Shown: piece by piece, positions 7,845 through 16,322 of the stretch
How the letters are laid out: each line of letters starts with the position of its first letter
Numbering within the stretch: position 1 is the stretch's first letter
Assembly: GCF_040932435.1 (NCBI RefSeq)
Contig: NZ_JBFQGA010000005.1
Coordinates: 124,001 to 188,000 of the forward strand
Direction of reading: 5' to 3'
DNA: 64,000 nucleotides
DNA from: Kluyvera sp040932435
GTDB taxonomy: Bacteria > Pseudomonadota > Gammaproteobacteria > Enterobacterales > Enterobacteriaceae
Program-made: the position numbers and the translations under genes
The notes under the pieces: model-generated
Told to the model about the DNA's origin: nothing
Seen by the model: the letters and a program-made list of their open reading frames with translations, nothing else
Database searches by the model: none

Positions 7845-9740
7845 TCAAGCCTGATTAATCGCCTCGAGAATCACCAGTTGGTCACTCACCCATTTTTTCG
7901 CCGCTGGCGAAGCAGCAGCCAGCTCCGCCTGTAGCGCTGCTTGTTTTTGCTGTTTTGCCTGCGGGTCTTTAAACATCAACCCCTTCACATTGAACGACGC
8001 CACGTTGCTGTAGCGCCCATCTTCGCTAGTCGGAACGCTGATTTTGCCTTCATTCAGCAGTTTTTCGACGATTTTACGCTCACGATCGTAGCCTTCCAGC
8101 CCTACCAGTTGCCAGCGTTGCACAGCCTGCCCTTGATACTGGCCTTTTTTCACTTCCGTCAGATAACGAATAGTCAGGTTGCGAATCGTCCCCGCCTCTT
8201 CGCCATATTCCGCCTTGCTGTCCGACAGCACCGGGAACTGCATCCCTTCCAGCGCACCGCCTTTTTGCGTCAGGTGTCCCATGCGGTAGCTATTCATCCC
8301 AAGGCGAATCGGCGTACTGTCGGTGACCGGCGTCCCATCGATCATTTTCAGATCGCGAATGCGCTGCCCAGTCGGCTGACGCAGGTCGATTTTGTAGGTC
8401 ACGCCGTCGAAGAAGTCATTGGTTGAATATTTGGAAGCCCGGCGCTGAGGGTTAAAACTGTAGGTCACGTCACCGTCATGCAGCTGATTGAAATAGCCTG
8501 CAGACCACTCCATGTACTTTTTCAACTCTTTGCCGGTCAACTGATAGACGGTGATCTCACCGCCCGCATACTGATAGTTGAAAGCGATATCTTTCGCCGT
8601 AATGGTGCCGACGTTTAATTTAGGACGGTCGTTATCGATTTGCAGAGCGATGACCTGCGCTTTCGGCGCGTAGTGACGGCTCGCTTCCTGATACAGTTTA
8701 CTGATGCCGGTATCCTGAATATGTACCTGTGGAATGCCCTTCACCGCATCTGGCGGAACCAAATCCTGACCACTGAGCTGCGCAATCGGGCGGTTGGCGT
8801 TAGCGCGTAAAATCTTGTGATACGGCTGATACACTTCTTCGAGCTTCTTATCTGAAGCCATACCTTTAATCGAATAGGTGTAGCTGTCTTTATTGATTAA
8901 CACATACTTGCCGTTGTGCTGCTCAAACTGCAGATCGATGCGTGACAGCGCGCGGCCATACTTGTCCGGTTCGGTGACAATCACGCCGTTTATCACCTCT
9001 TTATCGACCTTGACGTGCATATGCCCGGCCACAATCGCTGCCAGTTCAGGGTTGGCGCGCGCGATATCGCCGACGCCGGTACCCGGCCGCTGGTTTTCGT
9101 TATCGATGCCCATATGCGCCACCAGCACAATGGCATCCACCTGCCCCTGGATTTGCTGGATGGTCTGCTTCACCGCGCCAACCGGATCGGTAAAGTTCAG
9201 CCCTTTGACGCGATCCGTTCCTTTAGCAAACTCAGCGGTCATCGGCGTATCCATGCCGATAATGCCGATTTTCACCCCTTGCCGTTCGATAATTTTAAAC
9301 GCGGGCAAATAGGGCTTCCCGCTGTCCCACAGAATATTGCCGGCCAGCGCCGTGCCTTTAAACTGATTGAGCGAGGTCGATAGCGATTTCAAGCCGAAGT
9401 CGAATTCGTGGTTGCCCATAACCCAGACGTCATAATCCAGAGCATTAAAACCGAGGATCATCGGGCTGGTTTTGTCGTTTTTGAAGGTTTCGACAAAGTT
9501 GCCCTGAATGGTATCGCCTGCGTCGACCAGAATAACGTTGGGCTGTTCTTTTCGGACCTGCCGCACCTGGGTCGCAATCTGGCTCAGGCTGCCCGCCAGA
9601 TTTTCGGTATCCGTCGAGTAGTCCCACGGGACAAACGTGCCGTGGAGATCGGAGGTGCCGAGGATAGTGATATTGACGGGTTCAGCCATCGCCGCAGAGG
9701 TACCCAAGCAAAGCAAAAGCGCAAGAATGGATTTTTTCAT
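7845..9740 (-). CDS. Periplasmic metallophosphatase/5'-nucleotidase, CpdB/UshA-like
   Basis: Secreted two-domain nucleotidase. The chosen start at 9740 (MKKSILALLLCLGTSAAMA followed by E) gives a clean signal peptide; the longer frame adds 16 residues before it without a better ribosome site. The mature N-terminal calcineurin-like domain carries GTSDLHG, DAGDT, GNHEFD and GHMHV, the metal-binding blocks. The C-terminal 5'-nucleotidase domain has FNYQYAGGEITVYQLTG and the aromatic substrate-pocket region FFDGVTYKIDL. At 631 residues it is closer in size and C-terminal pattern to CpdB (2',3'-cyclic phosphodiesterase) than to UshA (550). It is probably a scavenger of extracellular nucleotides. 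E. coli has no gene here between zntA and tusA. The exact substrate cannot be told from sequence. Confidence 0.85.
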   Translation of the reverse strand: MKKSILALLLCLGTSAAMAEPVNITILGTSDLHGTFVPWDYSTDTENLAGSLSQIATQVRQVRKEQPNVILVDAGDTIQGNFVETFKNDKTSPMILGFNALDYDVWVMGNHEFDFGLKSLSTSLNQFKGTALAGNILWDSGKPYLPAFKIIERQGVKIGIIGMDTPMTAEFAKGTDRVKGLNFTDPVGAVKQTIQQIQGQVDAIVLVAHMGIDNENQRPGTGVGDIARANPELAAIVAGHMHVKVDKEVINGVIVTEPDKYGRALSRIDLQFEQHNGKYVLINKDSYTYSIKGMASDKKLEEVYQPYHKILRANANRPIAQLSGQDLVPPDAVKGIPQVHIQDTGISKLYQEASRHYAPKAQVIALQIDNDRPKLNVGTITAKDIAFNYQYAGGEITVYQLTGKELKKYMEWSAGYFNQLHDGDVTYSFNPQRRASKYSTNDFFDGVTYKIDLRQPTGQRIRDLKMIDGTPVTDSTPIRLGMNSYRMGHLTQKGGALEGMQFPVLSDSKAEYGEEAGTIRNLTIRYLTEVKKGQYQGQAVQRWQLVGLEGYDRERKIVEKLLNEGKISVPTSEDGRYSNVASFNVKGLMFKDPQAKQQKQAALQAELAAASPAAKKWVSDQLVILEAINQA

Positions 9741-9964
9741 TTTTATTTGATGTGCCGGAAGGGAAGGAGGGGAAATTATGCGATTCACATCAATAAATTG
9801 GCTAGCAGCTTTACAGGTTAGACATTGAAACTGAGAGATAGCTCAAGATTAGCCACGGGCAATCCAGAACGGGGAAAGGAGAAGGTGGCTGCGTCCATCT
9901 GACTAATAAAATCAAGATATTATAATAAGCATGCTCATTAAGTACGCCGCAGCCGCCATTTGCA

Positions 9965-10210
9965 TTAATGACTTTTACGCAGCAGATATTGATACGGCAG
10001 TGATTCGGTCTGTTCGGCAATCAGCTCATGTTCCATAAAACGGCAAAAACCGGGAATATCACGCGTTGTTGCAGGATCATCGGCAATAATCAGCAGCGTT
10101 TCGCCCACCGGCATCGTACGCACGGTTTTGCGCACCATCATTACCGGCTCCGGGCAACGGAGTCCCTGCGCGTCTAAAGTGTGGTCTGGGCTGGAGAACA
10201 AATCGGTCAT
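9965..10210 (-). CDS. tusA: Sulfurtransferase TusA
   Basis: Sulfur carrier that takes persulfide sulfur from IscS and passes it to TusD for 2-thiouridine formation in tRNA; it also feeds molybdenum cofactor synthesis. It has 81 residues starting at ATG 10210 (MTDLFSSPDHTLDAQGLRCPEP). The frame extends two codons further upstream, but the known start is used. The catalytic cysteine lies in the CPEP motif (Cys19). It is divergent from yhhQ. Confidence 0.97.
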   Translation of the reverse strand: MTDLFSSPDHTLDAQGLRCPEPVMMVRKTVRTMPVGETLLIIADDPATTRDIPGFCRFMEHELIAEQTESLPYQYLLRKSH

Positions 10211-10391
10211 TATCATCTCATCATGTGTAAAAACGGCATTAGTTTACGCCGACCCTCTCGCAACGCAACAAGGTTAACGATTGCGTGAAAAACAACCATT
10301 GCAATGGCATGGGAAAGCAGTATCATTCCGCCCCTGCAATTGATTTGCAGTTTATTGGGTTCCCTCACCCCAACCACTAAAAAGGTACAAT

Positions 10392-11057
10392 ATGACTCCC
10401 TTTACTTCAGTACAGCGCCGTCATGCGCTGGTTTGGCTATCGCTATTTCATTTACTGGTGATCACCTCCAGTAACTACTTGGTGCAATTGCCGGTTTCCA
10501 TTTTCGGCTTCCACACCACGTGGGGCGCGTTTAGCTTTCCGTTTATCTTCTTAGCAACCGACCTCACCGTGCGGATTTTCGGCGCACCGCTGGCCCGTCG
10601 CATTGTGTTTGCGGTGATGATCCCAGCGCTGATGATTTCCTACGTGATTTCAGCTCTGTTTTATATGGGCGAATGGCAGGGTTTCGGCGCGCTGGCACAC
10701 TTCAACCTGTTCGTTGCCCGTATCGCCGCGGCGAGCTTTATGGCCTACGCGCTGGGGCAGATCCTCGACGTCCACGTGTTCAACCGCCTGCGTCAAAGCC
10801 GCCATTGGTGGCTGGCTCCAACAGCGTCTACCCTGTTTGGCAATATCAGCGACACGCTGGCGTTCTTCTTCATCGCTTTCTGGCGCAGCACCGATCCCTT
10901 TATGGCAGCCCACTGGGTGGAAATCGCGCTCGTCGACTACACATTTAAGGTGCTGATTAGCATTGCCTTCTTCTTGCCGATGTACGGCGTATTGTTGAAT
11001 ATGCTGATGAAAAGGCTGGCAGATAAATCCGATTTGTCCGCAGCACAGCCCGGCTAA
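10392..11057 (+). CDS. yhhQ: Queuosine precursor transporter YhhQ
   Basis: Inner membrane importer of the queuosine precursors preQ0 and preQ1, from the QueT/YhhQ family. It has 221 residues and about six membrane segments. The conserved stretch FGFHTTWGAFSFPFIFLATDLTVRIFG near the N-terminus includes the family's acidic and arginine residues, and SDTLAFFFIAFW occurs later. The start ATG at 10392 follows AAAGG. It is divergent from tusA and upstream of dcrB. No riboswitch could be recognised in the leader. Confidence 0.93.
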   Translation: MTPFTSVQRRHALVWLSLFHLLVITSSNYLVQLPVSIFGFHTTWGAFSFPFIFLATDLTVRIFGAPLARRIVFAVMIPALMISYVISALFYMGEWQGFGALAHFNLFVARIAAASFMAYALGQILDVHVFNRLRQSRHWWLAPTASTLFGNISDTLAFFFIAFWRSTDPFMAAHWVEIALVDYTFKVLISIAFFLPMYGVLLNMLMKRLADKSDLSAAQPG

Positions 11058-11130
11058 GAGTTCATGACATTGGTTGTGATAAGATAGCGAGATGAGCCGT
11101 TAGTGGCTGTTTATCGAAAGGAAGAAGTCA

Positions 11131-11688
11131 ATGCGCAAATTGGTGAAATATGTTGGTATTGGCCTGCTGGTTGCGGGTCTTGCTGCCTGTGACAACAGCG
11201 ATACCAACACCCCTGCTCAGGGTTCGGCTGCCGCAAGTGACGCCGCCGGTCAGGCAATCAGCCTGTTAGACGGTAAACTCAGCTTTACGCTGCCGGCCGG
11301 GATAACCGACCAGAGCGGTAAGCTCGGCACCCAAAGCAACAACATGCACGTTTATTCCGATGCCACCGGCCAAAAAGCGGTGATCGTTATCATTGGCGAC
11401 GGCACCTCTGAAGACCTTGCGGTATTGACGAAACGCCTCGAAGAGCAGCAACGCAGCCGCGATCCACAGCTGCAGGTTGTCACCAATAAATCTATCGACC
11501 TGAAGGGCCATACCCTGCAACAGCTCGATAGCATCATTTCAGCTAAAGGGCAGACCGCCTACTCCTCCGTCGTGCTGGCTAAAGTCGACAATAAGCTGCT
11601 GACCCTGCAGGTTACCCTGCCGGCTGATAATCAGCAGCAGGCGCAGGCCGATGCGGAAAAAATCATTAATACGCTGGTCATCAACTAA
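11131..11688 (+). CDS. dcrB: Lipoprotein DcrB
   Basis: Periplasm-facing lipoprotein of the DUF1795 family; in E. coli it is needed for phage C1 and C6 infection and is linked to lipoprotein maturation. It has 185 residues. The signal peptide ends in the lipobox LAAC, placing the acylated cysteine at residue 20, and is followed by a Thr/Ala/Ser-rich linker. The +2 residue is Asp (CDNSD), the usual inner-membrane retention signal. A strong terminator follows directly. Confidence 0.95.
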   Translation: MRKLVKYVGIGLLVAGLAACDNSDTNTPAQGSAAASDAAGQAISLLDGKLSFTLPAGITDQSGKLGTQSNNMHVYSDATGQKAVIVIIGDGTSEDLAVLTKRLEEQQRSRDPQLQVVTNKSIDLKGHTLQQLDSIISAKGQTAYSSVVLAKVDNKLLTLQVTLPADNQQQAQADAEKIINTLVIN

Positions 11689-11703
11689 TTCAGCTTGCTG
11701 ATG

Positions 11704-11743
11704 AAACGGCCTCTCGCGTTGCTACGCCAGAGGCCGTTTTTTT
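11704..11743 (+). terminator. dcrB rho-independent terminator, overlaps yhhS 3' end
   Basis: AAACGGCCTCT (11704-11714) pairs with AGAGGCCGTTT (11729-11739), then a T tract runs to 11743. The stop codon of the convergent gene yhhS (11724-11722) lies in the hairpin loop, so the last yhhS codons and the dcrB terminator share the same bases. Confidence 0.92.
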
Positions 11744-12912
11744 AGCTTCCAGCCCAACAGCAGTGCCAGCATCACCAGCCCCGCCGCCGCAATATAGATA
11801 GTCGACACACCCATCCACGCCATCATCAGCCCGGCGAGCGGCCCAGTAATACCCAGCGACAAATCCATAAACACGGTATAGGTCGCCAGCGCCGCGCCCT
11901 GGTTATGCTGCGGCACCGCCTTCACGGCAACTACGCCAAGCGCCGGGAAGACCAACGAGAAGCCCGCCCCAGCAAGGAAAGTTCCCACTTTTGCCATCAG
12001 CGGCGTATCAGCGACGCCCACCAGCAGCAAACCAACGATCTCCACGGCAAAACAGATCATTGCGACGTTCAGGCCACCTAACCGATTGATGCCGTTGGGG
12101 AACAGTAAACGCGTGCCGACAAAGGCGCAGCTGAACAGCGTAAGCGCAAAGGCTGCGCCGTCCCAGCCCTTGGCATCGTAGAACAGAGTGATAAACGTGG
12201 CGATGACGCCAAACCCGGCGGAAGCCATAGCCAGCGCCATCCCGTAGGGCCAAACTCGCCCCAACACGGCGCGAAATGACATTGGTTTGCCCTTCGTGGC
12301 TTTCACTTCAGCGCGTGGAAGCGCCGCCAGAATCGCGACCGCCGCAACCGCCATGATAGCCAATGACAGCCCCTGCAGGCCGATGTAGCTATAGCAAAGT
12401 ACGCCCAGCGGCGCGCCCATCGCCATCGCGCCGTAGGTCACAATGCCGTTCCAAGAAATGACTCGACCAATATGAGGAGCACCAACCACGCCGACGCCCC
12501 AGAGGGTGGAGCCGGTTCCAGCAAAGCTTTGACCAATACCGAGGATGATGCGACCAACGCAGAGCAGCGCAAGACTCATCAGGGGCCAGCCGCTGCCTAA
12601 TGACGCCAGCAGATAACCTAAACCGCTAAGGAAACAGCCGCATAAACCAAAGACGACGATCTTTTTAGGCCCGAGCTGGTCGGCATAGCGTCCGGCATGA
12701 GGACGGCTTAACAGGGTAGCGAAATACTGCAGGCTGATGACCAGCCCCGCCCAGAAGGCGCTATATCCCATGACATCATGGACATAGCCGGGCAATACCG
12801 CCAACGGCAGACCAATCGTCAGGTAGCTGGCGAAGTTAAAAATAACGACGGAGACAATACGCAAGTTGAGCCGCAAGCCGCTAAGCTGCACCTCTGCGTC
12901 GGCCGCAGGCAT
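11722..12912 (-). CDS. yhhS: Major facilitator superfamily transporter YhhS
   Basis: Inner membrane drug/metabolite efflux-type carrier of 396 residues with twelve predicted membrane segments; the E. coli homologue has 405. The MFS loop 2-3 signature region reads LLSRPHAGRYADQLGPKK, and the conserved LGIGQSFAGTGSTLWGVGVVG follows. Overexpression in E. coli has been linked to glyphosate and arabinose efflux; the native substrate is unknown. The C-terminus is slightly shorter than in E. coli, ending within the dcrB terminator. Confidence 0.94.
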   Translation of the reverse strand: MPAADAEVQLSGLRLNLRIVSVVIFNFASYLTIGLPLAVLPGYVHDVMGYSAFWAGLVISLQYFATLLSRPHAGRYADQLGPKKIVVFGLCGCFLSGLGYLLASLGSGWPLMSLALLCVGRIILGIGQSFAGTGSTLWGVGVVGAPHIGRVISWNGIVTYGAMAMGAPLGVLCYSYIGLQGLSLAIMAVAAVAILAALPRAEVKATKGKPMSFRAVLGRVWPYGMALAMASAGFGVIATFITLFYDAKGWDGAAFALTLFSCAFVGTRLLFPNGINRLGGLNVAMICFAVEIVGLLLVGVADTPLMAKVGTFLAGAGFSLVFPALGVVAVKAVPQHNQGAALATYTVFMDLSLGITGPLAGLMMAWMGVSTIYIAAAGLVMLALLLGWKLKKRPLA

Positions 12913-12973
12913 AGGTAATCCCTTATAAGCGCAACGAAAAGGGCATTATTGCATATTTTGTCGTCGGGGAGGG

Positions 12974-13046
12974 ACGGTAGGCCTGATAAGTGCATCAGGC
13001 TGAACGGCGCCGATTGCCGGATGGCGGCGTAGCCTTATCCGGCCTA
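12974..13046. repeat. REP pair (BIME) between yhhS and arnF
   Basis: One REP-like unit at about 12974-13001 (GTAGGCCTGATAAG...CATCAGGC) and a complete one at 13014-13046 with the core GCCGGATGGCGGCGTAGCC, in opposite orientations. The right-hand unit overlaps the arnF stop codon (TAG at 13046-13044). It lies between the arn operon end and the yhhS start, on the same strand. Confidence 0.85.
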
Positions 13047-13433
13047 CGAGGCATGAGAGGGTCTGTTGGGCCAGAAAATGGTAATGACGCCCATGACAAT
13101 CACCACCACACCCAGCAAGCCGCGCCAAGAGAACGGTTCATGCCAGCCTGGCAGCAAAATAGCGGCCAGCCATACCACCATGTAACTCAAACTCAACAAG
13201 GCGTAGGCCTTCGCCAGCGGCAGGCGCTTTAAGGCAAAGAACCAGCAGGCCATCGATGCCACATAGCCCAAGAGCCCCAGCAGCAGCGCGAGCGTACCGT
13301 CGCCAAAGTGCAGCAGATGCATCGCCAACGCCCATGGCTCATTCGCCGATGGTAACGTGGTCATCGCCGTGCGCAGCGTCAACTGCGCCGCACTCACCAG
13401 CGCCACGCTCAGTAATGCCCATAACAGCCCCAT
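13044..13433 (-). CDS. arnF: Undecaprenyl-phosphate-aminoarabinose flippase subunit ArnF
   Basis: Small membrane protein of 129 residues with four membrane segments. With ArnE it moves 4-amino-4-deoxy-L-arabinose-P-undecaprenol to the periplasmic face. The conserved SKAYALLS-like motif reads AKAYALLSLSYMVVWLAAILLPGW. The start ATG overlaps the arnE stop. The stop TAG is supplied by a REP element, so the last few residues (after FWPNRP) are not expected to be conserved. Last gene of the arnBCADTEF operon. Confidence 0.93.
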   Translation of the reverse strand: MGLLWALLSVALVSAAQLTLRTAMTTLPSANEPWALAMHLLHFGDGTLALLLGLLGYVASMACWFFALKRLPLAKAYALLSLSYMVVWLAAILLPGWHEPFSWRGLLGVVVIVMGVITIFWPNRPSHAS

Positions 13434-13771
13434 CAGACGCTACTCCCTAATAGCATGATGCCAATGATAATTAACGCCACGCCCGCCCAGTGACGGCGGC
13501 TCACCGGTTCACGCCAGATGATACGCGCCGCCAGCGTCACCCACACAAAGTTCAGGCTGAGCATTGGATAGGCGACGCTGACCGGGATCTGCTGTAGCAC
13601 CAGCAGCCACAGCAGCATCCCTAGCCCCAGCAGCGCCAGCGCCAGTCCAAGCCAGGTGAGCAGGTGGCGTCCGCGCCGTCCCTGCGGTGCCGGACGCGTC
13701 GCCTGTTTCTGGCACAGTTGCCCGGCACAGCTCAATAAGCTGGCGAGCAGCAGGCAAGCCCAAACAATCAT
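13433..13771 (-). CDS. arnE: Undecaprenyl-phosphate-aminoarabinose flippase subunit ArnE
   Basis: 112-residue EmrE-like protein with four membrane segments, partner of ArnF in flipping the aminoarabinose lipid. The EamA-type sequence SVAYPMLSLNFVWVTLAARIIWREP is present. It overlaps arnT upstream (4 bp) and arnF downstream, which fits translational coupling of the subunits. Confidence 0.94.
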   Translation of the reverse strand: MIVWACLLLASLLSCAGQLCQKQATRPAPQGRRGRHLLTWLGLALALLGLGMLLWLLVLQQIPVSVAYPMLSLNFVWVTLAARIIWREPVSRRHWAGVALIIIGIMLLGSSV

Positions 13772-15423
13772 TGCGGGCGATACTGCACAAACACGGTGCG
13801 GCCCATTGCATACACCTCATCAGGTTTTGGTAAAGGCAGATCTGCCAATTGCACGTTGCGGGATAGCAGCAACACCAGCGAGATAGGACCTTCCTGGCGG
13901 TGCGTCTCCAGCCACTGCGGGAAATCATCGCTGCTGACAAAGCGCCCTTTGGCATCCGGATACGAGAGGCCATATTTCAGCTCCCCCTGCTGACCATACA
14001 GCATCACGTCGCTGCGCTTAAGCTCCCACGCCAACCCTGCGGCCACGCCAACGCTGTTGCTCAGCACGTAGCGGCTAGGCGCCAGCGATTCGTTGACGAT
14101 CTCCACCAAGAACTGCGGCTGCTTGCTGTCGGTTACGCGATCGGGGATCGCAAAGCCCACCAGCAACGCCAGCCCAAGCGGGCAGAGCGCGGCAAGCGTC
14201 CAGCGCTGCGTTCCGGGTTTTATCGACAGCCACCCCATCAGCGCCCAAACGAAGAACGCCACCGCAGCCAGCACGCATTTATACAGCTCGATTTGCATCC
14301 ACACCGGATGCTTCATCGGTCCCCACGGCGAGACAATCACCACCGCAACGATGCCCACGGCACCGAAGACGATATTGATAATACCGTTAACCCGCAGCGC
14401 CTTAGCACCGTTTTTTGCCGCCTCTACCGCATAGCGCGCCATCAACATCGCCAGCGGCGCAAAGCACGGCAAAATATAGGTTGGCAGCTTGCCTTTGGCG
14501 ATACTGAAGAACAGGAACGGCATCACCACCCAACCCAGCAGATAGAACGCGCCACCCTGTCCTTCACGCTCACGCCAGCCGCGCTTGAGCCCGCCCGGCA
14601 GCAGCGCCAGCCACGGTAAGCTCCCGACAATCAGGAATGGCAGGTAATACCAGAACGGCGCTTTGTGCTGGGCATCACTCTGGGCAAAACGCTGAATATG
14701 TTCGACCCAGAAGAAATAGCGCCAGAAATCGCCCTCACGCTGAGCAATCGCCAGCCCCCACGGTAGCACGGTCAGCACGCAGACCAGCACCGACAGCCAG
14801 CCCCAAATCAGCACTTCTCGCCAGCGTTTTTGCGCAATAACCCACGGCAGAACGCCAATCACCGGCACCGCCAGCGCGAGGAAACCTTTGGTCATCACCC
14901 CCATTCCGCAGGCAATTCCCAGCAACGCGTAGCCCCAGAACCGCTCACCGGTGGTCTTTGCAGACGAGGCCAGCCAGAAGCTAAACATCGCCAGCGTCAT
15001 CCACAGCGTGATCATCGGATCGAGAACCGCGTAGGTACCAATTCCGTAGACCAAAAATGCGGTTAAAAAGATAACGCTTGAGAGGATCGCCACCTTCCGG
15101 TCGCGCCAGATTTTCCACGCCAGCCAAACCACCAGCAATGCAGAAACGGTAATGGAGAACACTACGCCAAAGCGGACGGCAAAGTTGTTGTGACCAAATA
15201 GCCACTGGCCGATGCTGTTAATCCAGTAGCCAGCAATCGGCTTTTCAAAATAGCGCAGCCCGAGGAAATGAGGCACCACCCAATCGCCCGTCGCCAGCAT
15301 TTCACGGCTGATCTCCGCATAGCGGGTTTCATCCGGCTGCCACAGCAGCCGGAAATTAAGGGGAACGAGGTAGTACAGCACGAACAATGCCACCAAAGAA
15401 ATTCCGTAGCGGAGGGATTTCAT
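13768..15423 (-). CDS. arnT: 4-amino-4-deoxy-L-arabinose lipid A transferase ArnT
   Basis: GT-C fold integral membrane glycosyltransferase that attaches aminoarabinose to lipid A phosphates on the periplasmic side, lowering polymyxin binding. It has 551 residues with about a dozen membrane segments and a periplasmic C-terminal domain. The first periplasmic loop has WQPDETRYAEISREM with the catalytic acidic residues, and KGFLALAVP and the conserved FYFLPFLI-like loop (FWYYLPFLI) follow. It overlaps arnD and arnE by 4 bp each. Confidence 0.97.
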   Translation of the reverse strand: MKSLRYGISLVALFVLYYLVPLNFRLLWQPDETRYAEISREMLATGDWVVPHFLGLRYFEKPIAGYWINSIGQWLFGHNNFAVRFGVVFSITVSALLVVWLAWKIWRDRKVAILSSVIFLTAFLVYGIGTYAVLDPMITLWMTLAMFSFWLASSAKTTGERFWGYALLGIACGMGVMTKGFLALAVPVIGVLPWVIAQKRWREVLIWGWLSVLVCVLTVLPWGLAIAQREGDFWRYFFWVEHIQRFAQSDAQHKAPFWYYLPFLIVGSLPWLALLPGGLKRGWREREGQGGAFYLLGWVVMPFLFFSIAKGKLPTYILPCFAPLAMLMARYAVEAAKNGAKALRVNGIINIVFGAVGIVAVVIVSPWGPMKHPVWMQIELYKCVLAAVAFFVWALMGWLSIKPGTQRWTLAALCPLGLALLVGFAIPDRVTDSKQPQFLVEIVNESLAPSRYVLSNSVGVAAGLAWELKRSDVMLYGQQGELKYGLSYPDAKGRFVSSDDFPQWLETHRQEGPISLVLLLSRNVQLADLPLPKPDEVYAMGRTVFVQYRPQ

Positions 15424-16322
15424 ACGTCAGGGCTCAAAAGTTGTTGGCAACCAAGCCAGCCTTCACGGCCAGCAATATCTCCACGCACCACTTTTCCAAC
15501 CGGTAGCTGACGGAAGTCATCCGGAAGAAGCTGGCTTAATGGGCAAAAATGAATGTTCTGCTGCGTCGCCAGCGTGAGCAGGTAGTCGAACTGTTCCGCA
15601 CAAACGCCGCCTTCGACCTCCGCATGGATGGTATAAACCGGCGTGCCGGTATCCAGACGGATTTTCTCTAACAGCCAGCGATTAAAACCTTCTGCGCTCA
15701 CCACGGTACCTACCGCTTCGTCCCAGGTCGGTAACGTCACCGGGATTTGCACCGTTGCCAGTTCGCCATTATTCAACTGCGGGAGAAACGGCTGCGTGCC
15801 ACGACAATCGCTGTTGTAGTGAAAATCAAAGGACTCCTTAGCCTTCACCACCCGTTGATCGGCGCGCCAGCCGGCAACCGCCGAACAAGAGACGGGGCGC
15901 CCTAGGATAGCTTCCAGTTCGTGCAGACCACGACCGATTTCGTCCACCAGTTGCTGTTCCTTCCACACGCCGCTCCACTGCTGCCAGCGATGGTGATCCC
16001 AGGAATGCAGTCCAACTTCATGCACCTGCGCCACGCTGCGGATAATGTCAGCGTTGGCCGCCCCAATGCGTCGTCCCGGCCAAGCTGTACCGGCGAGCAA
16101 GATATCCCAGCCATACAGCGATGCCGCGCGCGAGCGCAGCATCTTCCACAAGAACTTCGGTTTTACTAGGCGCCACAGGTGGCGCCCCATATTATCCGGC
16201 CCGACGCTGAAGAAAAAACTGGCCTGGACACGGTGCTTTTTCAGCACCGACATCAGCCGTGGCACGCCTTCACGCGTGCCGCGAAAAGTGTCCACATCAA
16301 CGCGCAAACCGACTTTTTTCAT
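15420..16322 (-). CDS. arnD: Undecaprenyl-P-formylaminoarabinose deformylase ArnD
   Basis: Polysaccharide-deacetylase family enzyme (300 residues) that removes the formyl group from the lipid-linked sugar at the cytoplasmic face of the inner membrane. The metal-binding motifs VDVDT near the N-terminus and HSWDHHRW are visible. Its ATG overlaps the arnA stop by 4 bp, and its stop overlaps the arnT start. Confidence 0.97.
   Translation of the reverse strand: MKKVGLRVDVDTFRGTREGVPRLMSVLKKHRVQASFFFSVGPDNMGRHLWRLVKPKFLWKMLRSRAASLYGWDILLAGTAWPGRRIGAANADIIRSVAQVHEVGLHSWDHHRWQQWSGVWKEQQLVDEIGRGLHELEAILGRPVSCSAVAGWRADQRVVKAKESFDFHYNSDCRGTQPFLPQLNNGELATVQIPVTLPTWDEAVGTVVSAEGFNRWLLEKIRLDTGTPVYTIHAEVEGGVCAEQFDYLLTLATQQNIHFCPLSQLLPDDFRQLPVGKVVRGDIAGREGWLGCQQLLSPDV

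Noticed and set aside
10217..10391. Possible preQ1 riboswitch before yhhQ
   Set aside because: A short GGGTT/ACCCC pairing is present, but none of the known preQ1 aptamer cores could be recognised.
13900..14619. 239-codon frame antisense to arnT
   Set aside because: His/Arg/Gln-rich shadow of a high-GC membrane protein gene.
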